From contig CAZUPF010000012.1 of the NCBI GenBank assembly GCA_964622035.1, positions 1 through 15,727 of the forward strand: 15,727 nucleotides of DNA. Reading direction: 5' to 3'. Source of the stretch: CAZUPF01 sp964622035 (lineage in GTDB: Bacteria; Patescibacteriota; WWE3; JAUXAW01; JAYEID01). Shown piece by piece: positions 1 to 6,946 of the stretch; positions within the stretch are counted from its first letter, which is position 1, and each line of letters begins with the position of its first letter. Below the pieces are notes generated by a model that ran no database searches, had not been told where the DNA came from, and saw only the letters and a list, made by a program, of their open reading frames with translations. Made by a program: the position numbers and the translations under genes.

Positions 1-914
1 GGGGAGGTCCGAACAAGCGGCGGGGGCGCAAGGGGCAGGATCTGATTCTCAAGGTGCCTTTGGGAACCGAGGTTTGGGAGGCTGGGGGTGGGGGGCGGCT
101 CCTGGCCGATCTCTCCTCCCCTGGAGAGGTTTTCCTCGCCGCCTGTGGTGGTATGGGCGGGCGGGGCAATGCGGCGCTGCGGAGTTCTATTAGGACCCTG
201 CCGAAAGTGGCGGAGGATGGCGCGCCGGGGGAGCAAAGGGCGCTTCGTCTAGAGCTCCGATTAATTGCTGATGTGGGGGTACTCGGCCTTCCAAACGCTG
301 GTAAATCAACATTTCTTCGGGCGGTAACTTCCGCGCGCCCGAAGGTGGGGGACTACCCCTTTACTACCTTGGAGCCCAATTTAGGGGTGGTGGTATCTGC
401 GGCAGGAGACTCTGCACAGCGGGTGGTTTTGGCGGATATTCCAGGGCTGGTTGAGGGGGCGGCTGAGGGGCGGGGCTTGGGAGATGAGTTTTTGCGTCAC
501 GTGGAGCGTACGAGGATTCTTTTGCACCTCATTGACCCGCTATCCGCGGCGCAGACTACTGGTTCTTCCTGTTCTGCGGAGGCCGCTTTGGCAGCATACC
601 GGGTTATTCGCGGGGAGTTGGGGGATTACAGTCCCCAACTGCTTGTAAAACCAGAGATCGTGGTTATTAACAAGATTGATCTGGGGGAGGTGCAAGGTAT
701 TTGTGGTGACATTGGGCGAGTTTTTGCGGAGCAGGGGATTTCGCCGTTATTTATTTCTGCCCAGGAGGGGGAGGGATTAGACGAACTGTTGGCACGAGTG
801 CTTCTTGCGCTTGACGAGTTGGTGGATACAGGGGAAGCACGAAAGCCCCCCCTGCCCGTTTTTGGTATTTCTCAGCTTAAAAATAGGCGGATGGTCTTTC
901 GCCAAGCCTCGTAG
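1..914 (+). CDS. obg: Obg family GTPase, 5'-truncated by the window edge
   Basis: The reading frame is open from base 3, so the true start lies upstream; 303 residues are visible. The first residues are the glycine-rich end of the Obg fold (KRRGRKGQDLILKVPLGTE, then GGMGGRGNAALRSS). The Ras-like G domain follows: P-loop GLPNAGKST at 285-311, switch I threonines in PFTTLEPNLG, G3 DIPGLVEGA, G4 NKID and G5 SAQ. The DIPGL-EGA sequence with the preceding Obg fold separates it from Era, Der and YchF. Obg proteins bind the large ribosomal subunit and act in its assembly and in growth control in the cytoplasm. The protein ends about 30 residues after G5, so it lacks the extra C-terminal domain seen in Firmicutes. 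A tRNA promoter overlaps or follows the stop codon directly. The family call is secure. Confidence 0.96.
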   Translation, partial: GGPNKRRGRKGQDLILKVPLGTEVWEAGGGGRLLADLSSPGEVFLAACGGMGGRGNAALRSSIRTLPKVAEDGAPGEQRALRLELRLIADVGVLGLPNAGKSTFLRAVTSARPKVGDYPFTTLEPNLGVVVSAAGDSAQRVVLADIPGLVEGAAEGRGLGDEFLRHVERTRILLHLIDPLSAAQTTGSSCSAEAALAAYRVIRGELGDYSPQLLVKPEIVVINKIDLGEVQGICGDIGRVFAEQGISPLFISAQEGEGLDELLARVLLALDELVDTGEARKPPLPVFGISQLKNRRMVFRQAS

Positions 915-916
915 CG

Positions 917-925
917 TGGTAGAAT
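917..925 (+). promoter_or_regulatory. Extended -10 promoter for the tRNA-Ala/leuS transcript
   Basis: TGG-TAGAAT is an extended -10 element (TGn plus a TATAAT-like hexamer) 3-11 bases after the obg stop. No good -35 lies 16-18 bases upstream, inside the end of obg. The same nine bases TGGTAGAAT occur before the sortase gene at 7066-7074, which supports both as promoters. Predicted start is near 932, just before the tRNA-like fragment at 937. Confidence 0.55.
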
Positions 926-936
926 AATTATCAGTT

Positions 937-1009
937 GGGGCTGTAGCTCAGCTGGTAGTCGCCTCTTCGGCGACCCGCCGGTGAGGCGGGAGCGTCTCTT
1001 AGGTATTTT
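937..1009 (+). pseudogene. Broken tRNA fragment carrying two tandem hairpins
   Basis: The first 22 bases read like the 5' part of a tRNA: acceptor strand GGGGCTG, then TA, D-stem GCTC and D-loop AGCTGGTAG. They closely resemble the intact tRNA-Ala that begins at 1010. After GGTAG the tRNA sequence stops. Two perfect six-pair hairpins follow at 958-990: GTCGCC/GGCGAC with loop TCTTC, and CCCGCC/GGCGGG with loop GGTGA. AGCG then resumes as expected for the far side of a D-arm. No anticodon arm with U33, no T-arm and no CAGCCCC acceptor partner appear before the next tRNA. I read this as a tRNA pseudogene with a palindromic insertion. It may instead be a structured leader of the tRNA-Ala/leuS transcript. 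Confidence 0.6.
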
Positions 1010-1085
1010 GGGGTCGTAGCTCAATTGGCAGAGCGCCTCGGTCGCATCGAGGAGGTTAGGGGTTCAACTCCCCTCGACTCCACCA
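1010..1085 (+). tRNA. tRNA-Ala(CGC), CCA encoded
   Basis: A complete cloverleaf of 76 bases. Acceptor GGGGTCG pairs with CGACTCC through a G3:U70 wobble, the identity mark of alanine tRNA. The D-arm is GCTC/GAGC. The anticodon arm is CCTCG/CGAGG around loop GTCGCAT, with U33 and anticodon CGC at 1043-1045, which reads GCG. The variable loop has five bases, the T-arm is AGGGG/CCCCT with loop TTCAACT, the discriminator is A, and CCA is encoded. leuS begins eight bases after CCA, so the tRNA and leuS very likely share one transcript. Confidence 0.95.
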
Positions 1086-1093
1086 TCCTCTTT

Positions 1094-3583
1094 ATGAAAG
1101 AATATCGACCACAAGAAATCGAAGCCAAGTGGCAGAGAGAGTGGGAGACTGCTGACTTACACAGTACTCCGAAGCCCGCCGCCGGAAAATCTAAGCTCTA
1201 TTGTTTAGATATGTTTCCTTACCCTTCGGGGGCTGGTTTACATGTTGGCCATGTGCGTATCTACACCGCATCTGATGTCCTGGCCCGCTATTTTAGAGCT
1301 AAAGGTTATTCGGTTTTGCACCCAATGGGTTGGGATGCTTTTGGTTTGCCAGCCGAGAATGATGCCATCCGTAATAAACAAAATCCTAACGAGCGGGTGC
1401 CTCGAAACATCGAAAACTTTAAACGGCAGATGAAAATGCTTGCTTTTTCCTACGATTGGGAGCGGGAGTTTGCTACTTGTGACGCGTCTTACTACAAGTG
1501 GACTCAGTGGTTGTTTTTGAAGCTTTATGAGAAGGGTTTGGCCTACCAAGCTAATGTGCCGATTAATTGGTGTCCTTCTTGTAAAACGGGCCTGGCTGAC
1601 GAGGAGGCCGTTGGTGGGGTTTGCGATCGTTGTGGGGCGGTGGTGACCAAGAAAGATTTGAAACAGTGGCTACTGCGAATAACTGAGTATGCTGATCGGT
1701 TGCTTTTTAATCTGGATGGCGAGGAGCTTGACTGGCCGGAGGGTATTGTGAAGATGCAAAAGGATTGGATTGGGAGGAGCGAGGGAATTACTATTGATTA
1801 CCCAGTTGTTGGAAGTGATCGGGTTATTTCGTGCTATAGCACAAGGCCGGACACTAATTTTGGGGCGACTTTTGTGGTTGTCGCGCCGGAACATTCCGAG
1901 GTACTGAGTTTGGTAGCCCCGGAGAATTTAGCCGCTGTTAAAGGGTACATCGAGAGTGCTAAGAGGAAATCGGAGCTGGAAAGAACCCAGTTAGAGAAAG
2001 GAAAAACGGGTGTTTTTACTGGTAACTACTGTCTTAACCAGCTAAGTGGTAAGAAGATGCCGATTTGGGTAGCCGACTTCGTGGTAGCGACCGCGGGAAC
2101 GGGGATGGTAGTTGGGGTTCCAGCTCATGATCAGCGCGACTTCGACTTTGCTAAGAATTATGGTTTAGAGATAATTCCGGTTGTTAAACCTAAAGAGGGG
2201 GGATGGGACTACGGGAAGAGTGCTTTTGTTGGTATTGATGAGGCGGTTGTTTTTAACTCTGGATTTCTTGATGGGTTGCCTACTTTAGAAGCTAAGGAGA
2301 AAGTAATTGATTATTTGGTGGGTAAGGGGTGGGGGAAGCGGGCAGTGAATTACCATCTTCGCGACTGGATTTTCTCCCGTCAGCGCTACTGGGGTGAGCC
2401 CCTTCCTTTAATTCACTGCGAGAAGTGTGGGGTGGTTCCCGTTCCTTATGAGGATTTACCGGTGGAGCTGCCTTATCTAGAAAGTTACGCGCCGACCGGG
2501 ACTGGGGAGTCGCCGTTGGTGCAAGCTGAGGAGTGGGTTAGTGTTGCGTGCCCTAAGTGCGCGGGTGTAGCCAAGCGGGAGACGGATACGATGCCAAATT
2601 GGGCCGGGTCTTGCTGGTATTTCCTACGATTTGCCAACTCTGGTAATTCAGAGCTACCTTTTTCCAAAGAAGCAATGAGGGAGTGGCTGCCGGTTGATTG
2701 GTATTTGGGTGGGGCTGAGCATGCTGTTTTACATCTTTTGTACGCTCGTTTTTGGGTTAAGGTTTTTTACGATCTTGGCCTTTTGGGTTTTGAGGAACCG
2801 TTTTTACGTCTTCGAAGTGTGGGGATGGTTTTGGCGGAGGATGGTCGTAAGATGAGCAAGTCTTGGCGTAATGTGATTAACCCCGACGATGTGGTTGAGG
2901 CTTGCGGCGCCGATTCTTTGAGGGTTTATGAGATGTTTATGGGGCCTTGGGGACAAGCACTGGCGTGGAGTACTCAGGGGGTTGGCGGTTGCCATCGGTT
3001 TCTGAGGCGTGTATGGAGTCTGGTAAGCGAGACATCGAGACGGCGAGATAGCGAAACAGCTAGCCAGCCGAAAGAAGAGTCAGCTTTAGAGCTCCGGAGG
3101 GACCTCCATCGCCTGATCAAAAAAGTTGGAGGAGATATTGAGGCGATGAAGTTCAACACCGCTATTGCGGCTTTTATGGCGTTTGTGAACAGTTGGGCGG
3201 CTAGCCAGCCCGCTTCGCAGCGAGGCGAGCCGGACAGCTTGTCAGCTGAAGATGTAGGGATTTTCTTGAGGTTGTTGGCACCATTTGCGCCGCATATTGC
3301 TGAAGAACTGTGGTGTGAGGTGCTGGGTAACGATTTTTCGATTCATCAGCAGTCTTGGCCGGAGTACGATCCGGGGTTGGTCGAGGAAAGTACGGTGACG
3401 ATTGTTGTCCAGGTAGGTGGTAAAGTGCGAGGAAGTTTCGAGTCCGAGAAAGGTCTTTCTGAAAAAGAAGCCAAAGAGATCGCTAGTGGCCTCCCTACAG
3501 TAAAAAAGCACCTTGCTGGCAAAGAGGTAGTTAGAGTGGTATGGGTGCAAGATAGGTTGCTAAGCTTGGTCACCGGGGGTTAA
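1094..3583 (+). CDS. leuS: Leucyl-tRNA synthetase
   Basis: A class Ia synthetase of 829 residues, full length for bacterial LeuRS, charging tRNA-Leu with leucine in the cytosol. Visible features in order: HVGH (HIGH motif) at 50-53; a zinc ribbon with Cys160, 163, 177 and 180; the CP1 editing domain with TRPDT at 250-254 and GTGMVVGVPAHDQRDFDF; a second set of Cys pairs at 442/445 and 486/489 before ETDTMPNWAGSCWY; KMSKS at 586-590; the anticodon-binding helical bundle; and the C-terminal VQVGGKVRG domain. The frame is open into the tRNA at 1025, but ATG 1094 gives the family N-terminus (MKEYRPQEIEAKWQ). It has no Shine-Dalgarno and lies eight bases after the tRNA CCA. Two low-complexity linkers near residues 655-660 and 702-718 share the 11-mer GCTAGCCAGCC. 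Confidence 0.98.
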   Translation: MKEYRPQEIEAKWQREWETADLHSTPKPAAGKSKLYCLDMFPYPSGAGLHVGHVRIYTASDVLARYFRAKGYSVLHPMGWDAFGLPAENDAIRNKQNPNERVPRNIENFKRQMKMLAFSYDWEREFATCDASYYKWTQWLFLKLYEKGLAYQANVPINWCPSCKTGLADEEAVGGVCDRCGAVVTKKDLKQWLLRITEYADRLLFNLDGEELDWPEGIVKMQKDWIGRSEGITIDYPVVGSDRVISCYSTRPDTNFGATFVVVAPEHSEVLSLVAPENLAAVKGYIESAKRKSELERTQLEKGKTGVFTGNYCLNQLSGKKMPIWVADFVVATAGTGMVVGVPAHDQRDFDFAKNYGLEIIPVVKPKEGGWDYGKSAFVGIDEAVVFNSGFLDGLPTLEAKEKVIDYLVGKGWGKRAVNYHLRDWIFSRQRYWGEPLPLIHCEKCGVVPVPYEDLPVELPYLESYAPTGTGESPLVQAEEWVSVACPKCAGVAKRETDTMPNWAGSCWYFLRFANSGNSELPFSKEAMREWLPVDWYLGGAEHAVLHLLYARFWVKVFYDLGLLGFEEPFLRLRSVGMVLAEDGRKMSKSWRNVINPDDVVEACGADSLRVYEMFMGPWGQALAWSTQGVGGCHRFLRRVWSLVSETSRRRDSETASQPKEESALELRRDLHRLIKKVGGDIEAMKFNTAIAAFMAFVNSWAASQPASQRGEPDSLSAEDVGIFLRLLAPFAPHIAEELWCEVLGNDFSIHQQSWPEYDPGLVEESTVTIVVQVGGKVRGSFESEKGLSEKEAKEIASGLPTVKKHLAGKEVVRVVWVQDRLLSLVTGG
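3059..3247 (+). repeat. Short in-gene direct repeat with a palindromic core in leuS
   Basis: GCTAGCCAGCC occurs at 3059-3069 and again at 3200-3210. Both copies are followed a short way on by GTCAGCT (3079-3085 and 3241-3247). Between these marks the second copy carries an imperfect palindrome, CGCTTCGC/GCGAGGCG, at about 3211-3227. The encoded stretches ASQPKEES and ASQPASQRGEPDSLS lie in linkers of the helical bundle, where insertions would be tolerated. Confidence 0.4.
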
Positions 3584-3616
3584 GGCGTTTGGGTTTTGAA
3601 ATCTGAGCATTGCGCC

Positions 3617-4291
3617 ATGTCTAATAAGCCTGCCACTTTTAGTTCGCTGGCGGAGCAGAACTTCCGTCCTCTCGTGCTTCTTCTCTCCGGTCTGTTACTT
3701 TTCGGTTCGGGAATGCTTTTGGCTAAGTCTCGGCAGATACGGAATCCGCCGCCGATTAAATACGAAGTAGGGGCGCCCGCCGCTGATCCCTCTAAAGACG
3801 CGGAGATTTCGATCAAGGTAGATGTTTCGGGGGCGGTTAATACTCCCAAGGTTTGCGAGCTTGCTGCGGGTTCTCGGGTCGAGGATGCTCTTGACCAGGC
3901 GGGTGGTCTGTCGGCCGAAGCTGATCGGGATTGGGTTTCGGAGAGTTTGAACTTGGCAGCTAAACTCGCTGATGGGGATAAGCTTTATATTCCTAGAAGG
4001 GGGGAAGTGGTGGGGGTGGTCAGGGGTGCTTCGCTGGCGGAGGTTCCGCAGCTGACTGGTGGGGGGTCCTCCGTTGAGTATCGGGAACCTACAGTGGGGG
4101 GAAAGGTGGATATTAACACCGCAGTTAAAGCGGAATTGGAGAGTTTGCCCGGGATTGGGGCGGTTAAAGCCCAGGCGATTATCGACTACCGCGCACACAA
4201 TCCGTTTAATAATATTGAAGAAATAATGGAGGTTAAGGGAATTGCGGGGGGGATCTTTGAGAAAATTAAAGATGCGATCGTGGTGCGGTGA
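3617..4291 (+). CDS. comEA: ComEA-type competence DNA receptor
   Basis: A membrane-anchored DNA-binding protein of 224 residues. A short cytoplasmic tail and one transmembrane helix (about 17-37) come first. An SLBB domain follows (about 66-128, from VDVSGAVNTPKVCEL). The C-terminal helix-hairpin-helix pair is at about 163-224 (VDINTAVKAELESLPGIG, then NPFNNIEEIMEVKGI). In the family this protein binds incoming double-stranded DNA outside the membrane and passes it to the ComEC channel. ATG 3617 was chosen because the frame upstream to TTG 3596 adds only seven uncharacteristic residues. leuS ends 33 bases upstream with no clear promoter between, so this is probably one operon. The stop overlaps the comEC start (GTGA). 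Confidence 0.93.
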   Translation: MSNKPATFSSLAEQNFRPLVLLLSGLLLFGSGMLLAKSRQIRNPPPIKYEVGAPAADPSKDAEISIKVDVSGAVNTPKVCELAAGSRVEDALDQAGGLSAEADRDWVSESLNLAAKLADGDKLYIPRRGEVVGVVRGASLAEVPQLTGGGSSVEYREPTVGGKVDINTAVKAELESLPGIGAVKAQAIIDYRAHNPFNNIEEIMEVKGIAGGIFEKIKDAIVVR

Positions 4292-5550
4292 GCTACTACC
4301 GAAAGATTTTCTTCAGTAGCGTCTCTTTATTTCTGCTCTCTCTGTGTTTTTACCGTTACCAAAGCCGGAAACCGGTTCTTCCCAAAGAAACTACTCGAGT
4401 GCTAATGGAGGGCGAGGTTTCCGCACCGCCGTATTTTAGGGCCCAGAGCCAGTATTTGGAGATACAACGGATCCGTGTTTTGGAGGCTTCTGACGGCGTG
4501 CGCTTGGACACCGTGCGAGTTCGCTTTCGGGCGACGCCGAGGTTTTCCTACGGGGACATACTGCGCATCGAGGGGGCAGTAACACCCTATGCGACGATGG
4601 GGTTTCCGGAGGTTGAGAAGGTGGGGCAGGGTGGGAACCTTTTTAGGAAGATACTTTTTAGGTTTCGGGGGCGTTTGGAAGGAATTGTTTGTCAGGCACT
4701 GCCGGAGCCGGAAGCCGGGCTCCTCTCTGGGATTCTTTTGGGCTCCAAACACGCCTTATCTTACGAGTGGGAAGAAGTCTATAAGAAGACTGGACTGATG
4801 CATGTAGTGGTGGCTTCTGGTTACAACATCACTGTGCTAGTCCGCATTTTGGGGAGTTTGTTTCGGCCTTTGGGAATGGTCGCCTCCTTTGTGGCGGCTG
4901 TTTTGGGGATCGTTGTGTTTACTCTTATGCTGGGGGCCGAACCGCCGGTCTTGCGAGCAGCTATAATGGGTGTTATTGCCCTTGGGGGTAAGGGGATAGG
5001 TCGCGAGCGGGATGTTTTGCGGGCGTTGTTGTTTTCGGTTGTGTTGATGATCCTCTTTGACCCCCTGATTGTTAATTCGCTCAGCTTCAAGCTTAGCTTG
5101 GCCGCTTCTCTGGGTTTAATTCTCCTGGCGACTCCGCTCCAAAAACTCTTCCCCTTCGGACTGTTGAGGTTTTTGAGGCTTGAGGATGACTTTTACCAAA
5201 CTATTTCGGCGACCATTTTTGTTTTTCCGATCGTCTCTTATTATTTTAGCCGCGCCTCTCTCGGTTCTTTTTTAGTCAATACCTTGGTGCTTTGGGTAAC
5301 TCCCCACTCGATGTTTTTTGGCTTTGTTACAATACTTGCTGGGCTATTTAGCACTCGGTTGTCTAGGTTGGTGGGAGGGATTACTTGGCTGTTGCTGCGG
5401 TTTTTCAATGTGGTGGCGGAGTTTTTTTCTAACCTTCCGCTGGTCTGGGAGGTTCGGGTCCCGTTTTTTGGTGTTTGTGTCTACTATCTAGTGCTGTTTG
5501 GCATATGTTGGTTTTTCCAGATGCGCTCGAAAAAAGAAGGAAGTCGCTGA
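4288..5550 (+). CDS. comEC: ComEC channel part (N-terminal and competence domains)
   Basis: ComEC forms the inner-membrane channel for single-stranded DNA during transformation. This frame gives 420 residues: one N-terminal helix, a DUF4131/OB-like region (about 36-110), then the multi-spanning Competence domain. Family landmarks are GLLSGILLG, TGLMHVVVASGYNITVLV, PPVLRAAIMG and DPLIVNSLSFKLSLAASLGLILL. GTG 4288 overlaps the comEA stop by four bases, implying translational coupling. The frame closes at TGA 5548-5550, just before the last transmembrane helix and the metallo-beta-lactamase domain, which continue in the -1 frame. An A6 run at 5530-5535 joins the two frames: one added A would give a normal ComEC of about 690 residues. 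This is either a true frameshift, a sequence error or a slippage site. Confidence 0.92.
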   Translation: MSYYRKIFFSSVSLFLLSLCFYRYQSRKPVLPKETTRVLMEGEVSAPPYFRAQSQYLEIQRIRVLEASDGVRLDTVRVRFRATPRFSYGDILRIEGAVTPYATMGFPEVEKVGQGGNLFRKILFRFRGRLEGIVCQALPEPEAGLLSGILLGSKHALSYEWEEVYKKTGLMHVVVASGYNITVLVRILGSLFRPLGMVASFVAAVLGIVVFTLMLGAEPPVLRAAIMGVIALGGKGIGRERDVLRALLFSVVLMILFDPLIVNSLSFKLSLAASLGLILLATPLQKLFPFGLLRFLRLEDDFYQTISATIFVFPIVSYYFSRASLGSFLVNTLVLWVTPHSMFFGFVTILAGLFSTRLSRLVGGITWLLLRFFNVVAEFFSNLPLVWEVRVPFFGVCVYYLVLFGICWFFQMRSKKEGSR

Positions 5551-6359
5551 CTTTGGGTTTCTTGTCTTTGGCAGTGGCGCTTGTGTGGGTCGCTGTTTTC
5601 CAAGCTCCCGATCAACATCTCCACATTTGGGTTTTGGATGTCGGTCAGGGAGACGCTATTTTGATTCGGACGCCGACCAATCAAAAGATTCTGATTGATG
5701 GTGGTCCCAATGAATCGGTTCTGCCCCGCTTGGGCGAGGTCCTACCCTTTTGGGAGAGGGCGCTTGATTTGGTGGTTCTCTCTCATCCAGATGCTGATCA
5801 TGTGACCGGTTTGGTTGGGGTGTTGAAAAACTACCAGGTGGGCCAACTTTTGGCAGGTAGCTACACTTGCGAGACCGCTATCTGCCGGGAGTTTGAGGCC
5901 CTTGTTGCGGAGAAGGGTATCCCTCGGTGGACAGCGCGCACTGGTGGTAAGGCTTCTCTGGGAGATTTGGAGATGAGGATTTACTGGCCTGGGGGGAGCT
6001 GTCACTTAAATCGTAACGACTGCTCGATTGTGGCGCTGCTAGACTTTTACGATTTTGAGGCTCTCTTTCCGGGCGATATCGAGGAGCGGGGGCAAAAAGC
6101 ATTGGTCTTATCCGGTTTTGATATTCCCAGTACTGAATTGCTAAAGGTGCCCCATCACGGCGCTAACTGCCTTTGGGGACCTTTTTTGGAGGAGGTTAGT
6201 CCTGAAGTAGCGATAGTCTCGGTGGGAAGGAATTCCTACGGCCACCCGACCGCAGAAACCCTTGATAAGCTTCGGGAGATAGGTTCTAAGGTTTTTCGTA
6301 CCGACGAGTGGGGTGTGGTAGAGATTATTTCTGATGGAAGAAGTTGGTGGGTACGGTGA
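5475..6359 (+). CDS. comEC: ComEC C-terminal metallo-beta-lactamase part, separate frame
   Basis: This frame continues comEC in the -1 frame relative to the upstream part and overlaps it by 76 bases. Real continuity probably begins at the A6 run (5530-5535), since the sequence after it supplies the last helix (SLTLGFLSLAVALVWVAVF) and then the extracytoplasmic domain. Metallo-beta-lactamase marks are VLDVGQGDAILI, SHPDADHVTG (metal-binding HxxxDH type, residues 103-109 from GTG 5475), NDCSIVALL, PGDIE, LKVPHHGA and SVGRNSYGHPT. In the family this domain is proposed to degrade the non-transported DNA strand. If translated alone it would start at GTG 5475 or a later TTG; neither has a clear Shine-Dalgarno. 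It ends 19 bases from the convergent GIY-YIG gene. Confidence 0.9.
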   Translation: MCLLSSAVWHMLVFPDALEKRRKSLTLGFLSLAVALVWVAVFQAPDQHLHIWVLDVGQGDAILIRTPTNQKILIDGGPNESVLPRLGEVLPFWERALDLVVLSHPDADHVTGLVGVLKNYQVGQLLAGSYTCETAICREFEALVAEKGIPRWTARTGGKASLGDLEMRIYWPGGSCHLNRNDCSIVALLDFYDFEALFPGDIEERGQKALVLSGFDIPSTELLKVPHHGANCLWGPFLEEVSPEVAIVSVGRNSYGHPTAETLDKLREIGSKVFRTDEWGVVEIISDGRSWWVR

Positions 6360-6378
6360 TCGCCCTGCGGTGATGGAA

Positions 6379-6651
6379 TTAATCGCCCAATTGGGTATCG
6401 CGCTCAAAATAGTCGTTGAGCATGTTTTTTAGGACTCTTCTCCCGTAGCCTGATTTGAGGTACGTCTCAAATCGTTCGGCATCCGATCTCAAGGGTAGCG
6501 CGATGTAGCAGATAATTTTGTAGGGGCGATGCTGGTTAGTATAACGAGATTTACCGAGGTTGTGTTCCTTAAATCTTTTTTTGAGATTTGAGGTCGATCC
6601 AATGTAGAGCGACTTATCTTTCTGACTTTGGAGGACGTAAACGTAGTACAT
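6379..6651 (-). CDS. Single-domain GIY-YIG nuclease (URI/YhbQ-like)
   Basis: A 90-residue protein made of one GIY-YIG domain. It begins MYYVYVLQS (GIY strand), then LYIGST (YIG strand), the catalytic arginine in LKKRFKEHN, and the metal-binding glutamate in AERFETYLKSGYGRR. The fold cleaves DNA with one metal ion; the role of these stand-alone proteins, common in CPR genomes, is not settled. ATG at 6651 was chosen over a longer frame to 6681, because the 30 extra bases lie in a repeat hairpin and the family begins at MYYVYVL. The start lies three bases from the 44-bp repeat (6655-6698), so there is no room for its own promoter. It is probably read from the tRNA-Arg promoter, through both tRNAs. 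Confidence 0.9.
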   Translation of the reverse strand: MYYVYVLQSQKDKSLYIGSTSNLKKRFKEHNLGKSRYTNQHRPYKIICYIALPLRSDAERFETYLKSGYGRRVLKNMLNDYFERDTQLGD

Positions 6652-6654
6652 TTC

Positions 6655-6698
6655 GTGGCCACGTGATAAATTGCTCCGCAATTTAAACGTGGCTCATC
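6655..6698. repeat. 44-bp palindromic repeat, copy 1
   Basis: Identical over 44 bases to 6869-6912. It folds as a long hairpin: outer arms GCCACGT/ACGTGGC, inner arms TAAATTGC/GCAATTTA, loop TCC. It lies between the GIY-YIG start codon and further hairpins that reach the CCA end of tRNA-Pro. Confidence 0.9.
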
Positions 6699-6725
6699 AC
6701 GCGAAATTCTCGCTTTGCTCGGATC

Positions 6726-6743
6726 AACGTGACAAGTCACGTT
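6726..6743. repeat. Perfect 8-bp hairpin in the tRNA-Pro trailer
   Basis: AACGTGAC and GTCACGTT flank a two-base AA spacer. It is part of the palindromic module between copy 1 of the 44-bp repeat and tRNA-Pro. No T-tract follows on either strand, so a terminator role is not shown. Confidence 0.75.
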
Positions 6744-6766
6744 TATCCCGACATCTTGTCGGGATA
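6744..6766. repeat. 10-bp hairpin echoing the tRNA-Pro 3' end
   Basis: TATCCCGACA and TGTCGGGATA flank the loop TCT. The minus-strand arm ATCCCGACAA matches the tRNA-Pro 3' end ATCCCGACCA at nine of ten bases. It could act as an RNA processing or stop signal after the tRNA, although no T-run follows. Confidence 0.75.
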
Positions 6767-6774
6767 GCACGTGA

Positions 6775-6850
6775 TGGTCGGGATGGCCGGACTCGAACCG
6801 GCGGCCTCGGCGTCCCGAACGCCGCGCGCTACCAACTGCGCTACATCCCG
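6775..6850 (-). tRNA. tRNA-Pro(CGG), CCA encoded
   Basis: A complete cloverleaf read from 6850 leftwards. Acceptor CGGGATG pairs with CATCCCG, the D-arm is GCGC/GCGC-type, and the anticodon arm is CGGCG/CGCCG around TTCGGGA, giving anticodon CGG at 6817-6815 (reads CCG). The T-arm is GCCGG/CCGGC with TTCGAGT, the discriminator is A, and CCA is encoded. Its CCA overlaps the outer arm (CGTGATG, 6770-6776) of the palindromic module downstream. Confidence 0.95.
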
Positions 6851-6868
6851 AAGCCTTGGCGAAGGAGG

Positions 6869-6912
6869 GTGGCCACGTGATAAATTGCTCCGCAATTTAA
6901 ACGTGGCTCATC
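6869..6912. repeat. 44-bp palindromic repeat, copy 2
   Basis: Perfect direct copy of 6655-6698 with the same two-stage hairpin. It lies between tRNA-Pro and tRNA-Arg. Its last four bases CATC begin the outer arm of the next hairpin, as in copy 1. Confidence 0.9.
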
Positions 6913-6946
6913 GCGTTCAAATCGCAAAGCGATTTGTCACGCGATG
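6909..6946. repeat. Two-stage hairpin abutting tRNA-Arg
   Basis: Outer arms CATCGCGT/ACGCGATG and inner arms AAATCGC/GCGATTT around loop AAA. The right outer arm includes part of the CCA end of tRNA-Arg (6945-6947). The equivalent arms at tRNA-Pro are CATCACG (6695-6701) and CGTGATG (6770-6776): same plan, different sequence. Confidence 0.8.

Noticed and set aside
937..1009. A second working tRNA upstream of tRNA-Ala
   Set aside because: No acceptor partner for GGGGCTG, no T-arm, and the only hairpin that could be an anticodon arm lacks U33.
1025..1093. Upstream extension of leuS into the tRNA
   Set aside because: It would translate tRNA sequence; the family N-terminus begins at ATG 1094.
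5475..6359. Independent metallo-beta-lactamase enzyme gene
   Set aside because: The domain order, the preceding transmembrane helix and the motifs are those of the ComEC C-terminus, and the two frames join cleanly at the A6 run.
6360..6378. Terminator between comEC and the GIY-YIG gene
   Set aside because: A weak ATCGCC/GGTGAT hairpin is present but no T-run follows on either strand.
6655..6912. CRISPR-like repeat pair
   Set aside because: Only two copies, 214 bases apart with a tRNA between them, strongly self-complementary, and no cas genes.
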